Below, in pieces: positions 38,867 to 46,643 of a DNA stretch of 58,141 bases; position 1 is the first letter of the stretch, and the number at the start of each line of letters is the position of its first letter. The notes beneath the pieces were generated by a model, which worked only from the letters and a program-made list of their open reading frames with translations, had not been told where the DNA came from and made no database searches. The translations under genes and the position numbers were made by a program. Origin of the DNA: Candidatus Methanomethylophilaceae archaeon (GTDB lineage: Archaea; Thermoplasmatota; Thermoplasmata; Methanomassiliicoccales; Methanomethylophilaceae); contig CALULN010000016.1 of NCBI GenBank assembly GCA_944321505.1, forward strand, positions 1-58,141. The letters run 5' to 3'.

Positions 38867-39689
38867 CTCTCTCCCCCACCGCGGCATCGACCTCGGCGGA
38901 GAGGTCGAAGGCGGTGTCCAGCGCCTTCCCGTCCACGTACAGCCGCTTGTCCCTGATCTCCACCCTGCCCTCGGCGAACTTGCGGATGGTCTCGACTATC
39001 AGGGGGAGCTCCCTCTTCGCCCCGTCCTCTCTGATCATCCTGAACAGCGGCTCGTCGGCGCCTTCGTCGCGGATGATGTCCTCCAGGCTCTTCGAGCGGA
39101 GCTTCTCCCCCATGGACTCCCAGAGGGCGTCGTAGTCCCCTCCGCGGATGGGGAACCCGCAGTAGGTCAGCGGGGCCCCCCTGTCCCATTCCGGAGTGCA
39201 CAGGTGCAGCATCGCCCCCTGCCTGTCCGCGCCCTCGCGGATCAGCTGCCAGATGACCTCCTGCCACGTCCCCTTCGGGCCGTCGGGGAGCGCCGGGTGG
39301 AGGTTCAGCATGTCGTACTCCCTGCAGGTCTCATCATCCATCCACAGCATGTACCCAGCCAGGATCCCCAGGTCGGCGCCGAAGCCGCGGGTGCGCTCCC
39401 TCAGAACCTTGCCGTACTCGTCCCTCCAGGCCTCCTGGTCCCTGTCCCACAGGTCTGGGCGGAAGCTCTTCCAGGACTCCGTGACCAGCGGTATCCCGTA
39501 CCCCCGGACCATGTCGAAGAACATCTCCCTCTGGTCCCTGCGGGGGTTGGGCTCCTCGGTGTTGTCCCAGTTGCAGAACACGAAGGAGACCTCCGCGTCC
39601 AGTCCCCTGTCTATCTCGTCCATGACCGCCTTCAGCAGGTTCCTGGATCCAGACCCCCTGCCGGTGGAGAACCATCCCAGCCTCAGCAT
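38859..39689 (-). CDS. PurN-like formyltransferase
   Basis: 276 aa, longer than PurN (about 200) by a C-terminal extension. The formyltransferase core shows WFSTGRGSGSRNLL, LGILAGYMLW, the catalytic Asn-His pair in MLNLHPALPDGPKGTW and the Asp in TPEWDRGAPLTYCG. PurN uses 10-formyl-THF to formylate GAR; whether this protein does so, or serves another formyl or methanopterin-linked reaction, is not clear. The start at ATG 39689 is 43 bp after the HAD-archease stop. The neighbours are not purine genes. Confidence 0.75.
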   Translation of the reverse strand: MLRLGWFSTGRGSGSRNLLKAVMDEIDRGLDAEVSFVFCNWDNTEEPNPRRDQREMFFDMVRGYGIPLVTESWKSFRPDLWDRDQEAWRDEYGKVLRERTRGFGADLGILAGYMLWMDDETCREYDMLNLHPALPDGPKGTWQEVIWQLIREGADRQGAMLHLCTPEWDRGAPLTYCGFPIRGGDYDALWESMGEKLRSKSLEDIIRDEGADEPLFRMIREDGAKRELPLIVETIRKFAEGRVEIRDKRLYVDGKALDTAFDLSAEVDAAVGERDA

Positions 39690-39732
39690 CCTAGCACCGC
39701 ATCCCAATCCGCGTCCGTGTATTAGTAACAGG

Positions 39733-40827
39733 TCACATGTCGAAGACCGCGGTGACCTCCGGAGGGTCCTCGGATACCGTCATCATGTGGTATGTGACCG
39801 CCTTCACCTCGCCTTTGGCGTGATGCCTCCTCGGGTCGAGGGGCTCTCCGTCGCCTTCGCCGATGACGGTATTGCCGTCGAACCTGACCCTGAACCTGCA
39901 GAACGCGAAGGACTCCGCATCCATGACGAAGAGCACCTCCGAGAGGAAGGCGTAGAGGCGCTCCACAGGGTCCTCTCCCCCGGCGACGATGTACCTGGTC
40001 TCTCTGGCCTCCACCCTGTCCGCATCCACCGTCTGGTCCGACAGGGCGTAAGCGGCGTCGGCGAAGCACATCTCCAATGTGTCCGCGGAGCAGGACACCA
40101 TGGCGTCCGCCGTGTGCTCCAGCTGCGTATACCGGTGCACGTGGGTGTATTGTCCCATCACGTCCATCACGTCTCCGGCGTGCGGCAGCGTCAGCATCCC
40201 CGGGCAGGCCGCCTGCCATCCGTCTTCGTCTACGGATCCTGACAGGACGCCGATGAAAGGGGCCCCGGAGTCGCGGGCGCACATCCAGTCCGTGAGGTTG
40301 TCCCCTATGTACAGGATCTCGCAGGGCTCCACCCCCAGTTCGCCGGCGAAGTCCTCCATGGCCGCCGGCGAGGGCTTGGAGCGGTCGTAGTCGGAGAAGT
40401 CCCTCCCCACCACGGCGTCCATTTTCTCATACGCTCCGAAGCGCCTCAGGGCGGTCTCGCCGTACTCGTGCCCTCCTCTGGTGAGCAGCCCCACCTTCAG
40501 CCCCATCGCCTTCAGGGCGTCCAGGCACTCCAGGGATCCCGGGAACGGCTCCGCCATGTCCACGTACTGCGTCTCGTAGAATGTGAAGCGGCGGTCGATC
40601 TCATCGAAGATCCCCTCCTCCTCGGCGGACCTGCCGTGTGCCCGCAGCCACTCGGATATCGGGGCCCTGCGGCGCTTGGCGGGAGGGTCCGGGCCGAACA
40701 CCTCGTCGGCAGGGATGCCGTGCTCCTCCAGGACCGCGAGGTCGGCGTTGTCCAGGCCGGCGTAGTCCACATGGGTGCGGAGGAATGTGCCGTCCAGGTC
40801 GAACCCCACGGCTCTGACTGGTCTCAT
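39733..40827 (-). CDS. HAD hydrolase fused to archease
   Basis: 364 aa in one frame. Residues 1-225 are a HAD phosphatase: GFDLDGTF (nucleophile Asp), LLTRGG, KPSPAAMEDF and YIGDNLTDW are HAD motifs I-IV with a helical cap between I and II. Residues 232-364 are archease: LEHTADAMVSCSADTLEMCF, PVERLYAFLSEVLF, VKAVTYHMMTV and the terminal VFDM, with the metal-binding Asp residues kept. Archease activates the RNA ligase RtcB, which joins 3'-phosphate and 5'-hydroxyl ends in tRNA splicing; rtcB is not in the window. GGAGGGGGC precedes ATG 40827. It diverges from tetR. Confidence 0.9.
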   Translation of the reverse strand: MRPVRAVGFDLDGTFLRTHVDYAGLDNADLAVLEEHGIPADEVFGPDPPAKRRRAPISEWLRAHGRSAEEEGIFDEIDRRFTFYETQYVDMAEPFPGSLECLDALKAMGLKVGLLTRGGHEYGETALRRFGAYEKMDAVVGRDFSDYDRSKPSPAAMEDFAGELGVEPCEILYIGDNLTDWMCARDSGAPFIGVLSGSVDEDGWQAACPGMLTLPHAGDVMDVMGQYTHVHRYTQLEHTADAMVSCSADTLEMCFADAAYALSDQTVDADRVEARETRYIVAGGEDPVERLYAFLSEVLFVMDAESFAFCRFRVRFDGNTVIGEGDGEPLDPRRHHAKGEVKAVTYHMMTVSEDPPEVTAVFDM

Positions 40828-40894
40828 GCCCCCTCCATGGCCTCCTCTCTGAAAAACGATGCGGGTCCTTTGGATAATGTTTAAGTATTGATAG

Positions 40895-40924
40895 TGAATC
40901 AGATTCATTGAATATAATTCAATG
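40895..40924. promoter_or_regulatory. Two overlapping palindromes in the tetR/HAD-archease divergent promoter
   Basis: TGAATC-A-GATTCA (40895-40907) and CATTGAAT-ATA-ATTCAATG (40906-40924) are both perfect. The second contains a TATA-like AATATAATT, and TTTAAGTA at 40880-40887 is another TATA candidate. They are placed 29-58 bp before tetR, as an autoregulatory TetR operator would be. Confidence 0.65.
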
Positions 40925-40952
40925 AACTATATTCTACAATGGAGGGAGCAGA

Positions 40953-41555
40953 ATGGGGAGCAGGCAGGAGGCCGCCGTCGAGACGCGGAGGAAGCTGTTG
41001 GAGTCCGCCAAGAGGCTGGTGTGCGAGAAGGGGCTGGCGAACACGTCGGTGGAGGAGATCACTGGATCATGCGGCGTCTCCTGCGGGACGTTCTACACCT
41101 ACTTCAAACGCAAGGAGGACATAGTGTACGCGATCAGCAAGGACATGTTCGAGTCCATACTCGAGAACGCGCAGTCCGCGGACGGCCCTCTCATGGAGAG
41201 GCTGACGTTCTTCATGTCCAGGTTCTCCGGCTACATAGAGGCCGGAGGCCTTAAGCTGTGCCAGGAGTGGGTGAGGAACACCGTCGACCCCGATCTGGTG
41301 GACGATCCGTACAGCAGGGGCAAGCTGTCCTTGGATATAGGGTCCCTGCGCCAGGTGCTGGAGGAGGGTGTCCGCAGAGGGGAGCTCTCGGCCGATGCCC
41401 CGGTGGAGCGTCTGGCGCTCATGCTGACGGATGTCCTCTACGGGCAGATGCTCTGCTGGTGCATGTCCGGCGGAGCATACAGCTTCGGGGAGCGCACAGA
41501 GGAGTTCTGCCGCTCGCATCTGGGTATGATCATGGCCCCCTTCATTGAGGGGTGA
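40953..41555 (+). CDS. TetR-family transcriptional regulator
   Basis: 200 aa. The N-terminal helix-turn-helix is clear: RRKLLESAKRLVCEKGLANT, SVEEITGSCGVSCGTFYTYF, KRKEDIVYAI (about residues 12-61). The C-terminal ligand domain has Cys and Trp residues (LCQEWVRNT, MLCWCMSGG) but no recognisable ligand signature. GGAGGGAGC precedes ATG 40953 and two palindromes lie upstream. It is the first gene of an operon with two aldo/keto reductases, so it probably represses them in response to a carbonyl compound or other effector. Confidence 0.9.
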   Translation: MGSRQEAAVETRRKLLESAKRLVCEKGLANTSVEEITGSCGVSCGTFYTYFKRKEDIVYAISKDMFESILENAQSADGPLMERLTFFMSRFSGYIEAGGLKLCQEWVRNTVDPDLVDDPYSRGKLSLDIGSLRQVLEEGVRRGELSADAPVERLALMLTDVLYGQMLCWCMSGGAYSFGERTEEFCRSHLGMIMAPFIEG

Positions 41556-41560
41556 TTCGC

Positions 41561-42421
41561 ATGGATACGTCATTCGTTCTCAACGATGGGGTGGAGATCC
41601 CCGCCATCGGATTCGGCACCTACACGATACCCGCGGACGGAAGCGCGTACAGGGCCGTGCGCGAGGCCCTGGACGCAGGGTACCGCCACATAGACACCGC
41701 GGCGGCGTACTTCAACGAGCGCGAGGTGGGGGAGGCGGTGAGGGACAGCGGTATCCCCAGGGAGGAGGTGTTCATCACTACCAAGCTCTGGCTGCAGGAC
41801 TACGGCCGCGAGGCCGCAAGGGACGGCTTGGATGCCTGCCTCCGCAGGCTCGGGACCGGGTACATCGACCTGTTCCTGATCCACCAGCCCTACGGAGACG
41901 TCCCCGGGGCCTGGAAGGCGTTGGAGGATGCCAAGCGCGACGGGCTGGTCCGCTCCATCGGCGTCAGCAACATGACGCCGGCCATCTGGAACCGGTTCGT
42001 GCCGGGGTTCGACACGTCGCCCTCCGTCAACCAGGTGGAGTTCAATCCGTATTGCCAGCAGCGCATCCTCGCAGAGGAGATGAGGGGATACGGCACTCGC
42101 ATCGAGGCATGGGCGCCGCTGGCACGGGCCCGCGGCGGCCTGCTGGAGGACCCGACGGTGCTGGGCATCGCGGAGGCCGCCGGCAGGACCCCGGCGCAGG
42201 TGGTGCTGGCGTACGAGGTCGGGGAAGGGGCGGTGGTCCTTCCCCGTTCCGTCAACGGTGCCAGGATGAGGGAGAACCTCGGTTTCCGCGACGTCCGGCT
42301 GAGCGATGCCGACAGGGCGGCCCTGCGCTCCCTGGACAGGGGTCGCGGGACCCACGATCCCGACGCGCCGGGTGTGGCCGAGTTCCTGCTGAACGCGTTC
42401 GACGTCCACGGGGGGCAGTGA
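41561..42421 (+). CDS. Aldo/keto reductase (first of pair)
   Basis: 286 aa NAD(P)H-dependent aldo/keto reductase. The catalytic tetrad is visible: Asp and Tyr in HIDTAAAYFNE, Lys in ITTKLWLQDYG and His in LFLIHQPYGD. The cofactor-side loop VLPRSVNGARMRENLGF is also present. It reduces aldehydes or ketones; substrate unknown. ATG 41561 follows GGGGTGA, five bases after the tetR stop. The next AKR begins one base after its stop. Confidence 0.92.
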   Translation: MDTSFVLNDGVEIPAIGFGTYTIPADGSAYRAVREALDAGYRHIDTAAAYFNEREVGEAVRDSGIPREEVFITTKLWLQDYGREAARDGLDACLRRLGTGYIDLFLIHQPYGDVPGAWKALEDAKRDGLVRSIGVSNMTPAIWNRFVPGFDTSPSVNQVEFNPYCQQRILAEEMRGYGTRIEAWAPLARARGGLLEDPTVLGIAEAAGRTPAQVVLAYEVGEGAVVLPRSVNGARMRENLGFRDVRLSDADRAALRSLDRGRGTHDPDAPGVAEFLLNAFDVHGGQ

Positions 42422-42422
42422 C

Positions 42423-43268
42423 ATGGAGTACAGGGTGCTGTCCAACGGAGTCAGGATGCCCATGATGGGGTTCGGGGTGTTCCAGATCCCGGACCATGCC
42501 GCCGCCAGGAAGGCGACCGCCGAAGCCCTGGCCGCAGGGTACAGGCTGATAGACACCGCCCAGGCCTACGGCAACGAGGCGGCGGTGGGGGAGGCCGTGC
42601 GGGAGAGCGGCATCCAGAAGGATGAGGTCATGGTGACCACCAAGCTGTGGATAAGCGACTTCTCCTACGACGGGGCCATCGCCGCGGCGGAGCGCTCCAT
42701 GAAGCGCCTGGGCACCGACCGCATCGACCTGCTGCTGCTCCATCAGCCCATGGGGGACTACATCGGTGCCTGGCGGGGACTGGAGAGGATGTACCGGGAC
42801 GGGAGGCTGGGAGCCATCGGCATGGCCAACTGCTACCCGCACGTGCTGGCCGATCTGTGCGAGACCTTCGAGATCCCGCCCATGGTCAACCAGGTGGAGA
42901 TGCATCCGTTCTTCCAGCAGGAGCTGAACCTCCGCACCATGGAGTCCTACGGCGTCGTCCCCGAGGCATGGGGGCCGTTCAACGAGGGGAGACACGGTCT
43001 GTTCACGGACCCGGTGCTGACGTCCATCGGCGAGGCCCACGGCAAGACCGCTGCCCAGACAGCGCTCCGCTGGAACATCCAGCGGGGAGTCGTCGTCATC
43101 CCCAAATCGGTCCACGGGGACAGAATCAGGGAGAACATCGACGTCTTCGACTTCCGGCTCTCGGAGGGGGAGATGGAGAGGATCGCCGCGATGGACACCG
43201 GCCGCAGCGAGATCGTCGACCATTTCGACCCGGAGTGGATCAGGTTCCTCCACAGCTATCGCACCTGA
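42423..43268 (+). CDS. Aldo/keto reductase (second of pair)
   Basis: 281 aa paralogue of the preceding gene with an intact tetrad (LIDTAQAYGNE, VTTKLWISDF, LLLHQPMGDY) and the cofactor loop VIPKSVHGDRIRENI. The two are clearly related but diverged, so duplication is not recent. It ends the TetR-controlled operon; a GC hairpin follows. Confidence 0.92.
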   Translation: MEYRVLSNGVRMPMMGFGVFQIPDHAAARKATAEALAAGYRLIDTAQAYGNEAAVGEAVRESGIQKDEVMVTTKLWISDFSYDGAIAAAERSMKRLGTDRIDLLLLHQPMGDYIGAWRGLERMYRDGRLGAIGMANCYPHVLADLCETFEIPPMVNQVEMHPFFQQELNLRTMESYGVVPEAWGPFNEGRHGLFTDPVLTSIGEAHGKTAAQTALRWNIQRGVVVIPKSVHGDRIRENIDVFDFRLSEGEMERIAAMDTGRSEIVDHFDPEWIRFLHSYRT

Positions 43269-43272
43269 GAGG

Positions 43273-43286
43273 GCGGGGAGCCCCGC
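43273..43286 (+). terminator. Hairpin after the AKR pair
   Basis: GCGGG, GAGC, CCCGC makes a short stem five bases after the stop and is flanked by partly complementary GAGAGG and TCCCCTC, followed by TCTTAC. Plausible operon end. Confidence 0.4.
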
Positions 43287-43331
43287 TCCCCTCTTACACG
43301 TATTAATATGCGCGACCGTGTTCCCAGGGGC

Positions 43332-44138
43332 ATGCGCATAACGATCGTAGGATGCGGCTCCATCGGTCAGAAGCTGGCCGCCGCCGCGGACGCCATGGCG
43401 GAGGTCAAGAGGATCTACCTCCTGGATATCGTGCCCGAGCACGCCGAGAAGCTGGCGGAGAGCCTGGACAAGGCGATAGTGGTGCAGTCGGTGGAGGACG
43501 AGCTCTACCACTGCGACCTGGTCATAGAGGCGGCCTCCCAGGATGCCGCCAAGCAGGTGGCCATGATGACCGTCTCCAGAGGCGTGGACCTCATGATAAT
43601 GTCCGTGGGGGCGCTGGTGGACGACGAGTACCGCACCGAGCTGTTCGACAAGGCCAAGTCCACCGGGGCCAACATCTACATCCCCTCCGGCGCCATCGCG
43701 GGCCTGGACGGGCTCAGGGCCTCCCACGTCGACGAGCTGGAGTCCGTGGAGCTCATCACCACCAAGGGCCCCCGCTCCCTGTCCGGCGTGAAGTACGTGG
43801 AGGAGAAAGGCATCGACGTGTCCAAGATCACGGAGCCCACGGTCATCTACAACGGGTCCGCCAGGGAGGCGGTGGAGGACTTCCCCCGCAACGTGAACGT
43901 GGCGGCCACCGTCAGCATCCTGGGGGTGGGCTTCGACAGGACGAAGGTCACCATCATCGTGGACCCGGCCGCCAAGAGCAACTCCCACGAGCTGAGGATC
44001 AAGGGGGCCTTCGGCGAGATGAACTGCCACACGTACAACGTCCCGTCCCCGGACAACCCCAAGACGTCCTACCTGGCGTCCCTGTCCGCCATCTCGGCGC
44101 TGAAGAGGATCATCAGGAAGGAGTGGCTGGGGATCTGA
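43332..44138 (+). CDS. nadX: L-aspartate dehydrogenase
   Basis: 268 aa. NadX oxidises aspartate to iminoaspartate, the first step of NAD synthesis in many archaea. The Rossmann N-terminus ITIVGCGSIGQKLA, IEAASQDAAKQVAMM, IYIPSGAIAGLDGLRA, TTKGPRSL and FPRNVNVAATVSILGVGFDR identify it; the last stretch separates it from DapB. ATG 43332 is about 28 bp after TATTAATA (43301-43308), so it is probably leaderless; ATG 43308 is too close to that box. It overlaps the M24 peptidase by one base. Confidence 0.93.
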   Translation: MRITIVGCGSIGQKLAAAADAMAEVKRIYLLDIVPEHAEKLAESLDKAIVVQSVEDELYHCDLVIEAASQDAAKQVAMMTVSRGVDLMIMSVGALVDDEYRTELFDKAKSTGANIYIPSGAIAGLDGLRASHVDELESVELITTKGPRSLSGVKYVEEKGIDVSKITEPTVIYNGSAREAVEDFPRNVNVAATVSILGVGFDRTKVTIIVDPAAKSNSHELRIKGAFGEMNCHTYNVPSPDNPKTSYLASLSAISALKRIIRKEWLGI

Positions 44139-45223
44139 TGCCCTCCGACAGGCCCGGCAGGATGGCCGGGAACATGGGCGACCTGGATGCGGTGGTGGTG
44201 CTCAACGCCACCGAGCCCTTCCTGGATTCCGCGTACTGGTACCTCACCGGCTGCTCGTCAGGCACCTTCGAGGGGGCCAGGGCGGCGGTGCTGTCCGACG
44301 GGTCCCTCCACGTGTTCGTGAGCGTGCTGGAGGAGGAGGCCGCCTCGGCAGGCGCCGGGGAGGTCCACGTCTATGGTACCGACAGGGAGCGGAAGGAGAT
44401 GATGGCGGAGGTGCTCCGCGGGGCCCGGAGGGTGGGGGTCAACTACCCCTGCGCCGCCTACGGGTCCGTGGAGTGGCTGAAGGGCGTCACGGACGCCGCC
44501 GTTTCGGATGCTTCCGCGGTCATAGCCGAGACCATGGCCGTCAAGGACGAAGCTGAGATATCGGAGATCTCGGCCGCCTGCGCGATATCGTCGAGGGTCG
44601 CCTCCGAGATCCCGGGGATGCTGCGGGAAGGCGTCACCGAGGCCGAGGTCGCATCGGAGATGGACATCCGCATGCTCCGCTACGGCGGCAGCGGGAACGC
44701 CTTCGAGACCATAGCCGCCTTCGGCCCGGCGTCGTCGGAGCCCCATCACCGTCCCGGTTCCTACGCGCTCAGGCGCGGGGACGCCGCACTGTTCGATTTC
44801 GGTTCCAAGCACGGGCTGTACTGCTCGGACCTGACCCGCACCGTGTTCCTGGGGGAGCCTCCGGACGTCCTCCGCCGCGCGTACGACGTGGTCCTCGAGG
44901 CCCAGCGGGCGGGGATCGCACGCATACGCGCGGGCGCTCCGGCCAAGGATGCGGACCTGGCCGCGAGGGCGGTCATCGACGCTTCGGAGTTCAAGGGGAG
45001 GTTCATCCACTCCTTCGGCCACGGCATAGGGATGAACGTCCACGAGCCCGTGTCCCTGTCACCGAAATCGGAGCAGATCCTCCGGGCGGGGAACGTGGTT
45101 TCCGCAGAGCCCGGCGTCTATCTGCCGGGCATCGGCGGCATAAGGATAGAGGACACGGTCCTCGTGACCGAGGACGGCTGCCGCATCCTCACGGATTACG
45201 ACCACTCCCTGACCGTGGTCTAG
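44138..45223 (+). CDS. M24-family Xaa-Pro aminopeptidase
   Basis: 361 aa. An N-terminal creatinase-like domain precedes the pita-bread catalytic domain. Metal ligands are all visible: Asp in LFDFGSKHGLY and CSDLTRTVF, His in HSFGHGIGMNVHE (about residue 292), Glu in SAEPGVYLPG and GGIRIEDTVLV. It removes N-terminal residues before proline from peptides in the cytoplasm. Translation is coupled to nadX (TGATG). Its last 4 bp overlap the convergent cyclophilin-like gene. Confidence 0.92.
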   Translation: MPSDRPGRMAGNMGDLDAVVVLNATEPFLDSAYWYLTGCSSGTFEGARAAVLSDGSLHVFVSVLEEEAASAGAGEVHVYGTDRERKEMMAEVLRGARRVGVNYPCAAYGSVEWLKGVTDAAVSDASAVIAETMAVKDEAEISEISAACAISSRVASEIPGMLREGVTEAEVASEMDIRMLRYGGSGNAFETIAAFGPASSEPHHRPGSYALRRGDAALFDFGSKHGLYCSDLTRTVFLGEPPDVLRRAYDVVLEAQRAGIARIRAGAPAKDADLAARAVIDASEFKGRFIHSFGHGIGMNVHEPVSLSPKSEQILRAGNVVSAEPGVYLPGIGGIRIEDTVLVTEDGCRILTDYDHSLTVV

Positions 45224-45597
45224 AACGACCGCTCCAACATTATGCGCTGGCGGTCGCCGGCGTCCTCCAGGAATGAGACGTCGCCGGACAGCTTCCCGAT
45301 CCTCACCACGGGGTACGGCGCCACGGGTCTGCTGTCGTCGCCGCTGAGAGGCGTCGGGCCGAAGAAGAAGCATACGGCGGAGACCTTGGGCCAGTAGGCT
45401 ATGTCTCCCTTCTCCAGGACGGTGACCTGCTCCCCGTCGGCGGGGCAGTCCACAGGGCACTCGCAGTAGATCATGCCGCCAAGCATGTTGGCGGTGAGCT
45501 TCCTCGGCAGGGAGAGCCAGAGGGTGTCCGGGAGTGCTCCGGGGAAGAGCTCCCCGGAGCACTCGCCGCTCCTGGCCCTGAGGGTTATGCCGCTCAT
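45220..45597 (-). CDS. Cyclophilin-like fold protein (DUF369/TM1367-type)
   Basis: 125 aa. Segments WLSLPRKLTANMLGGMIYCE, LEKGDIAYWPKVSAVCFFFG and PYPVVRIGKLSGD match the small cyclophilin-like beta-barrel family of archaea and bacteria, whose activity is not established. ATG 45597 is used; the upstream frame is antisense-like low-complexity. It starts 2 bp after the ilvC stop, so it is cotranscribed with ilvC and ilvB, although no branched-chain role is known. Confidence 0.8.
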   Translation of the reverse strand: MSGITLRARSGECSGELFPGALPDTLWLSLPRKLTANMLGGMIYCECPVDCPADGEQVTVLEKGDIAYWPKVSAVCFFFGPTPLSGDDSRPVAPYPVVRIGKLSGDVSFLEDAGDRQRIMLERSF

Positions 45598-45599
45598 GG

Positions 45600-46583
45600 T
45601 CACTTCCGCTCGAAGAGGGACCTGATCTCCTTTCCGACGGTCTCCAGCTGGAGGGCGGCCTCGTCGGCCTCCATGGCCTTCAGGTTCTTGAGGCCGTTGT
45701 TCCACTCGGCGCGCCACTCGTCCTTGAACTTGCCGGATTCGATGTCGTCCAGCACCGACCTCATGCCCTTCTTGGACTCCTCGGTGATCACGCGGTCCCT
45801 GCGGGTGAGGCCTCCGAACTCGGCGGTGTTGGAGACCACGTACCACATCTTGGCGAACCCTCCGGCGTTTATGAGGTCGGTAATAAGCTTGGTCTCGTGG
45901 AGCACCTCGAAGTAGGCCATCTCCGGCGGGTACCCTGCGTCCACGAGGGTCTGGAACCCCGCCTTGATCATGGCGGTGGTGCCTCCGCAGAGGACGGCCT
46001 GCTCGCCGAACAGGTCGGTCTTGGTCTCGAAGTCGAAGGTGGTCTCGAACACGCCGGCGCGGGTGGCGCCTATGCCCTTGGCGAGGGCGAGGGCGATGCC
46101 CTTGGCGTTCCCGGACCTGTCCGCGTGGATGCAGATCAGCGCGGGCACTCCGAATCCCTCCAGGAAGACCTCCCTGACCCCGGAGCCGGGGCCCTTGGGG
46201 GCCATCATGATGACGTCCACGTCCTCCGGGGGCTGGATGAGCCCGTAGGTGATGGCGAAGCCGTGGGCGAACTCCAGCGCCGCACCGCTCTTGAGGTTGG
46301 GTGCCACCTGCTCGGTGTAGATGTCGGACTGCACCTCGTCCGGCAGCAGCATCATGACCACGTCGGCTCCCTTCACGGCGTCCGGGATCTCGGCGACCCT
46401 GAGGCCGTCCTCCTTCACCTTGGACCATGAGGCGCCGTCCCTGCGGGCCCCCACGGTGACGTCCAGTCCGGAGTCGTGGAGGCAGAGGGCCTGGGCCCTT
46501 CCCTGCGCCCCGTATCCGAGGACCGCGATCTTCTTCCCCTTCAGCAGGCCGATGTCGGCATCCGAATCGTGATAGATGTGCAT
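45600..46583 (-). CDS. ilvC: Ketol-acid reductoisomerase
   Basis: 327 aa class I enzyme, converting acetolactate or acetohydroxybutyrate to dihydroxy acids in valine/isoleucine synthesis. The Rossmann loop IAVLGYGAQGRAQALCLHDS, DVIMMAPKGPGSGVREVF, GATRAGVFETTFDFETKTDL and HETKLITDLINAGG with Mg-binding Asp/Glu are intact. The usual GSQGHA motif reads GAQGRA. ATG 46583 follows GGGAGACTTGTC. It lies 60 bp after ilvB. Confidence 0.97.
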   Translation of the reverse strand: MHIYHDSDADIGLLKGKKIAVLGYGAQGRAQALCLHDSGLDVTVGARRDGASWSKVKEDGLRVAEIPDAVKGADVVMMLLPDEVQSDIYTEQVAPNLKSGAALEFAHGFAITYGLIQPPEDVDVIMMAPKGPGSGVREVFLEGFGVPALICIHADRSGNAKGIALALAKGIGATRAGVFETTFDFETKTDLFGEQAVLCGGTTAMIKAGFQTLVDAGYPPEMAYFEVLHETKLITDLINAGGFAKMWYVVSNTAEFGGLTRRDRVITEESKKGMRSVLDDIESGKFKDEWRAEWNNGLKNLKAMEADEAALQLETVGKEIRSLFERK

Positions 46584-46643
46584 GACAAGTCTCCCTGGGC
46601 CCGCTACAACCGCCAATGGGTTAATATGTATCGGCCGGGGCGC

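Noticed and set aside
43332-44138. DapB (dihydrodipicolinate reductase), which would complete the lysine pathway
   Set aside because: Motifs such as IPSGAIAGLDGLRA and FPRNVNVAATVSI belong to L-aspartate dehydrogenase.
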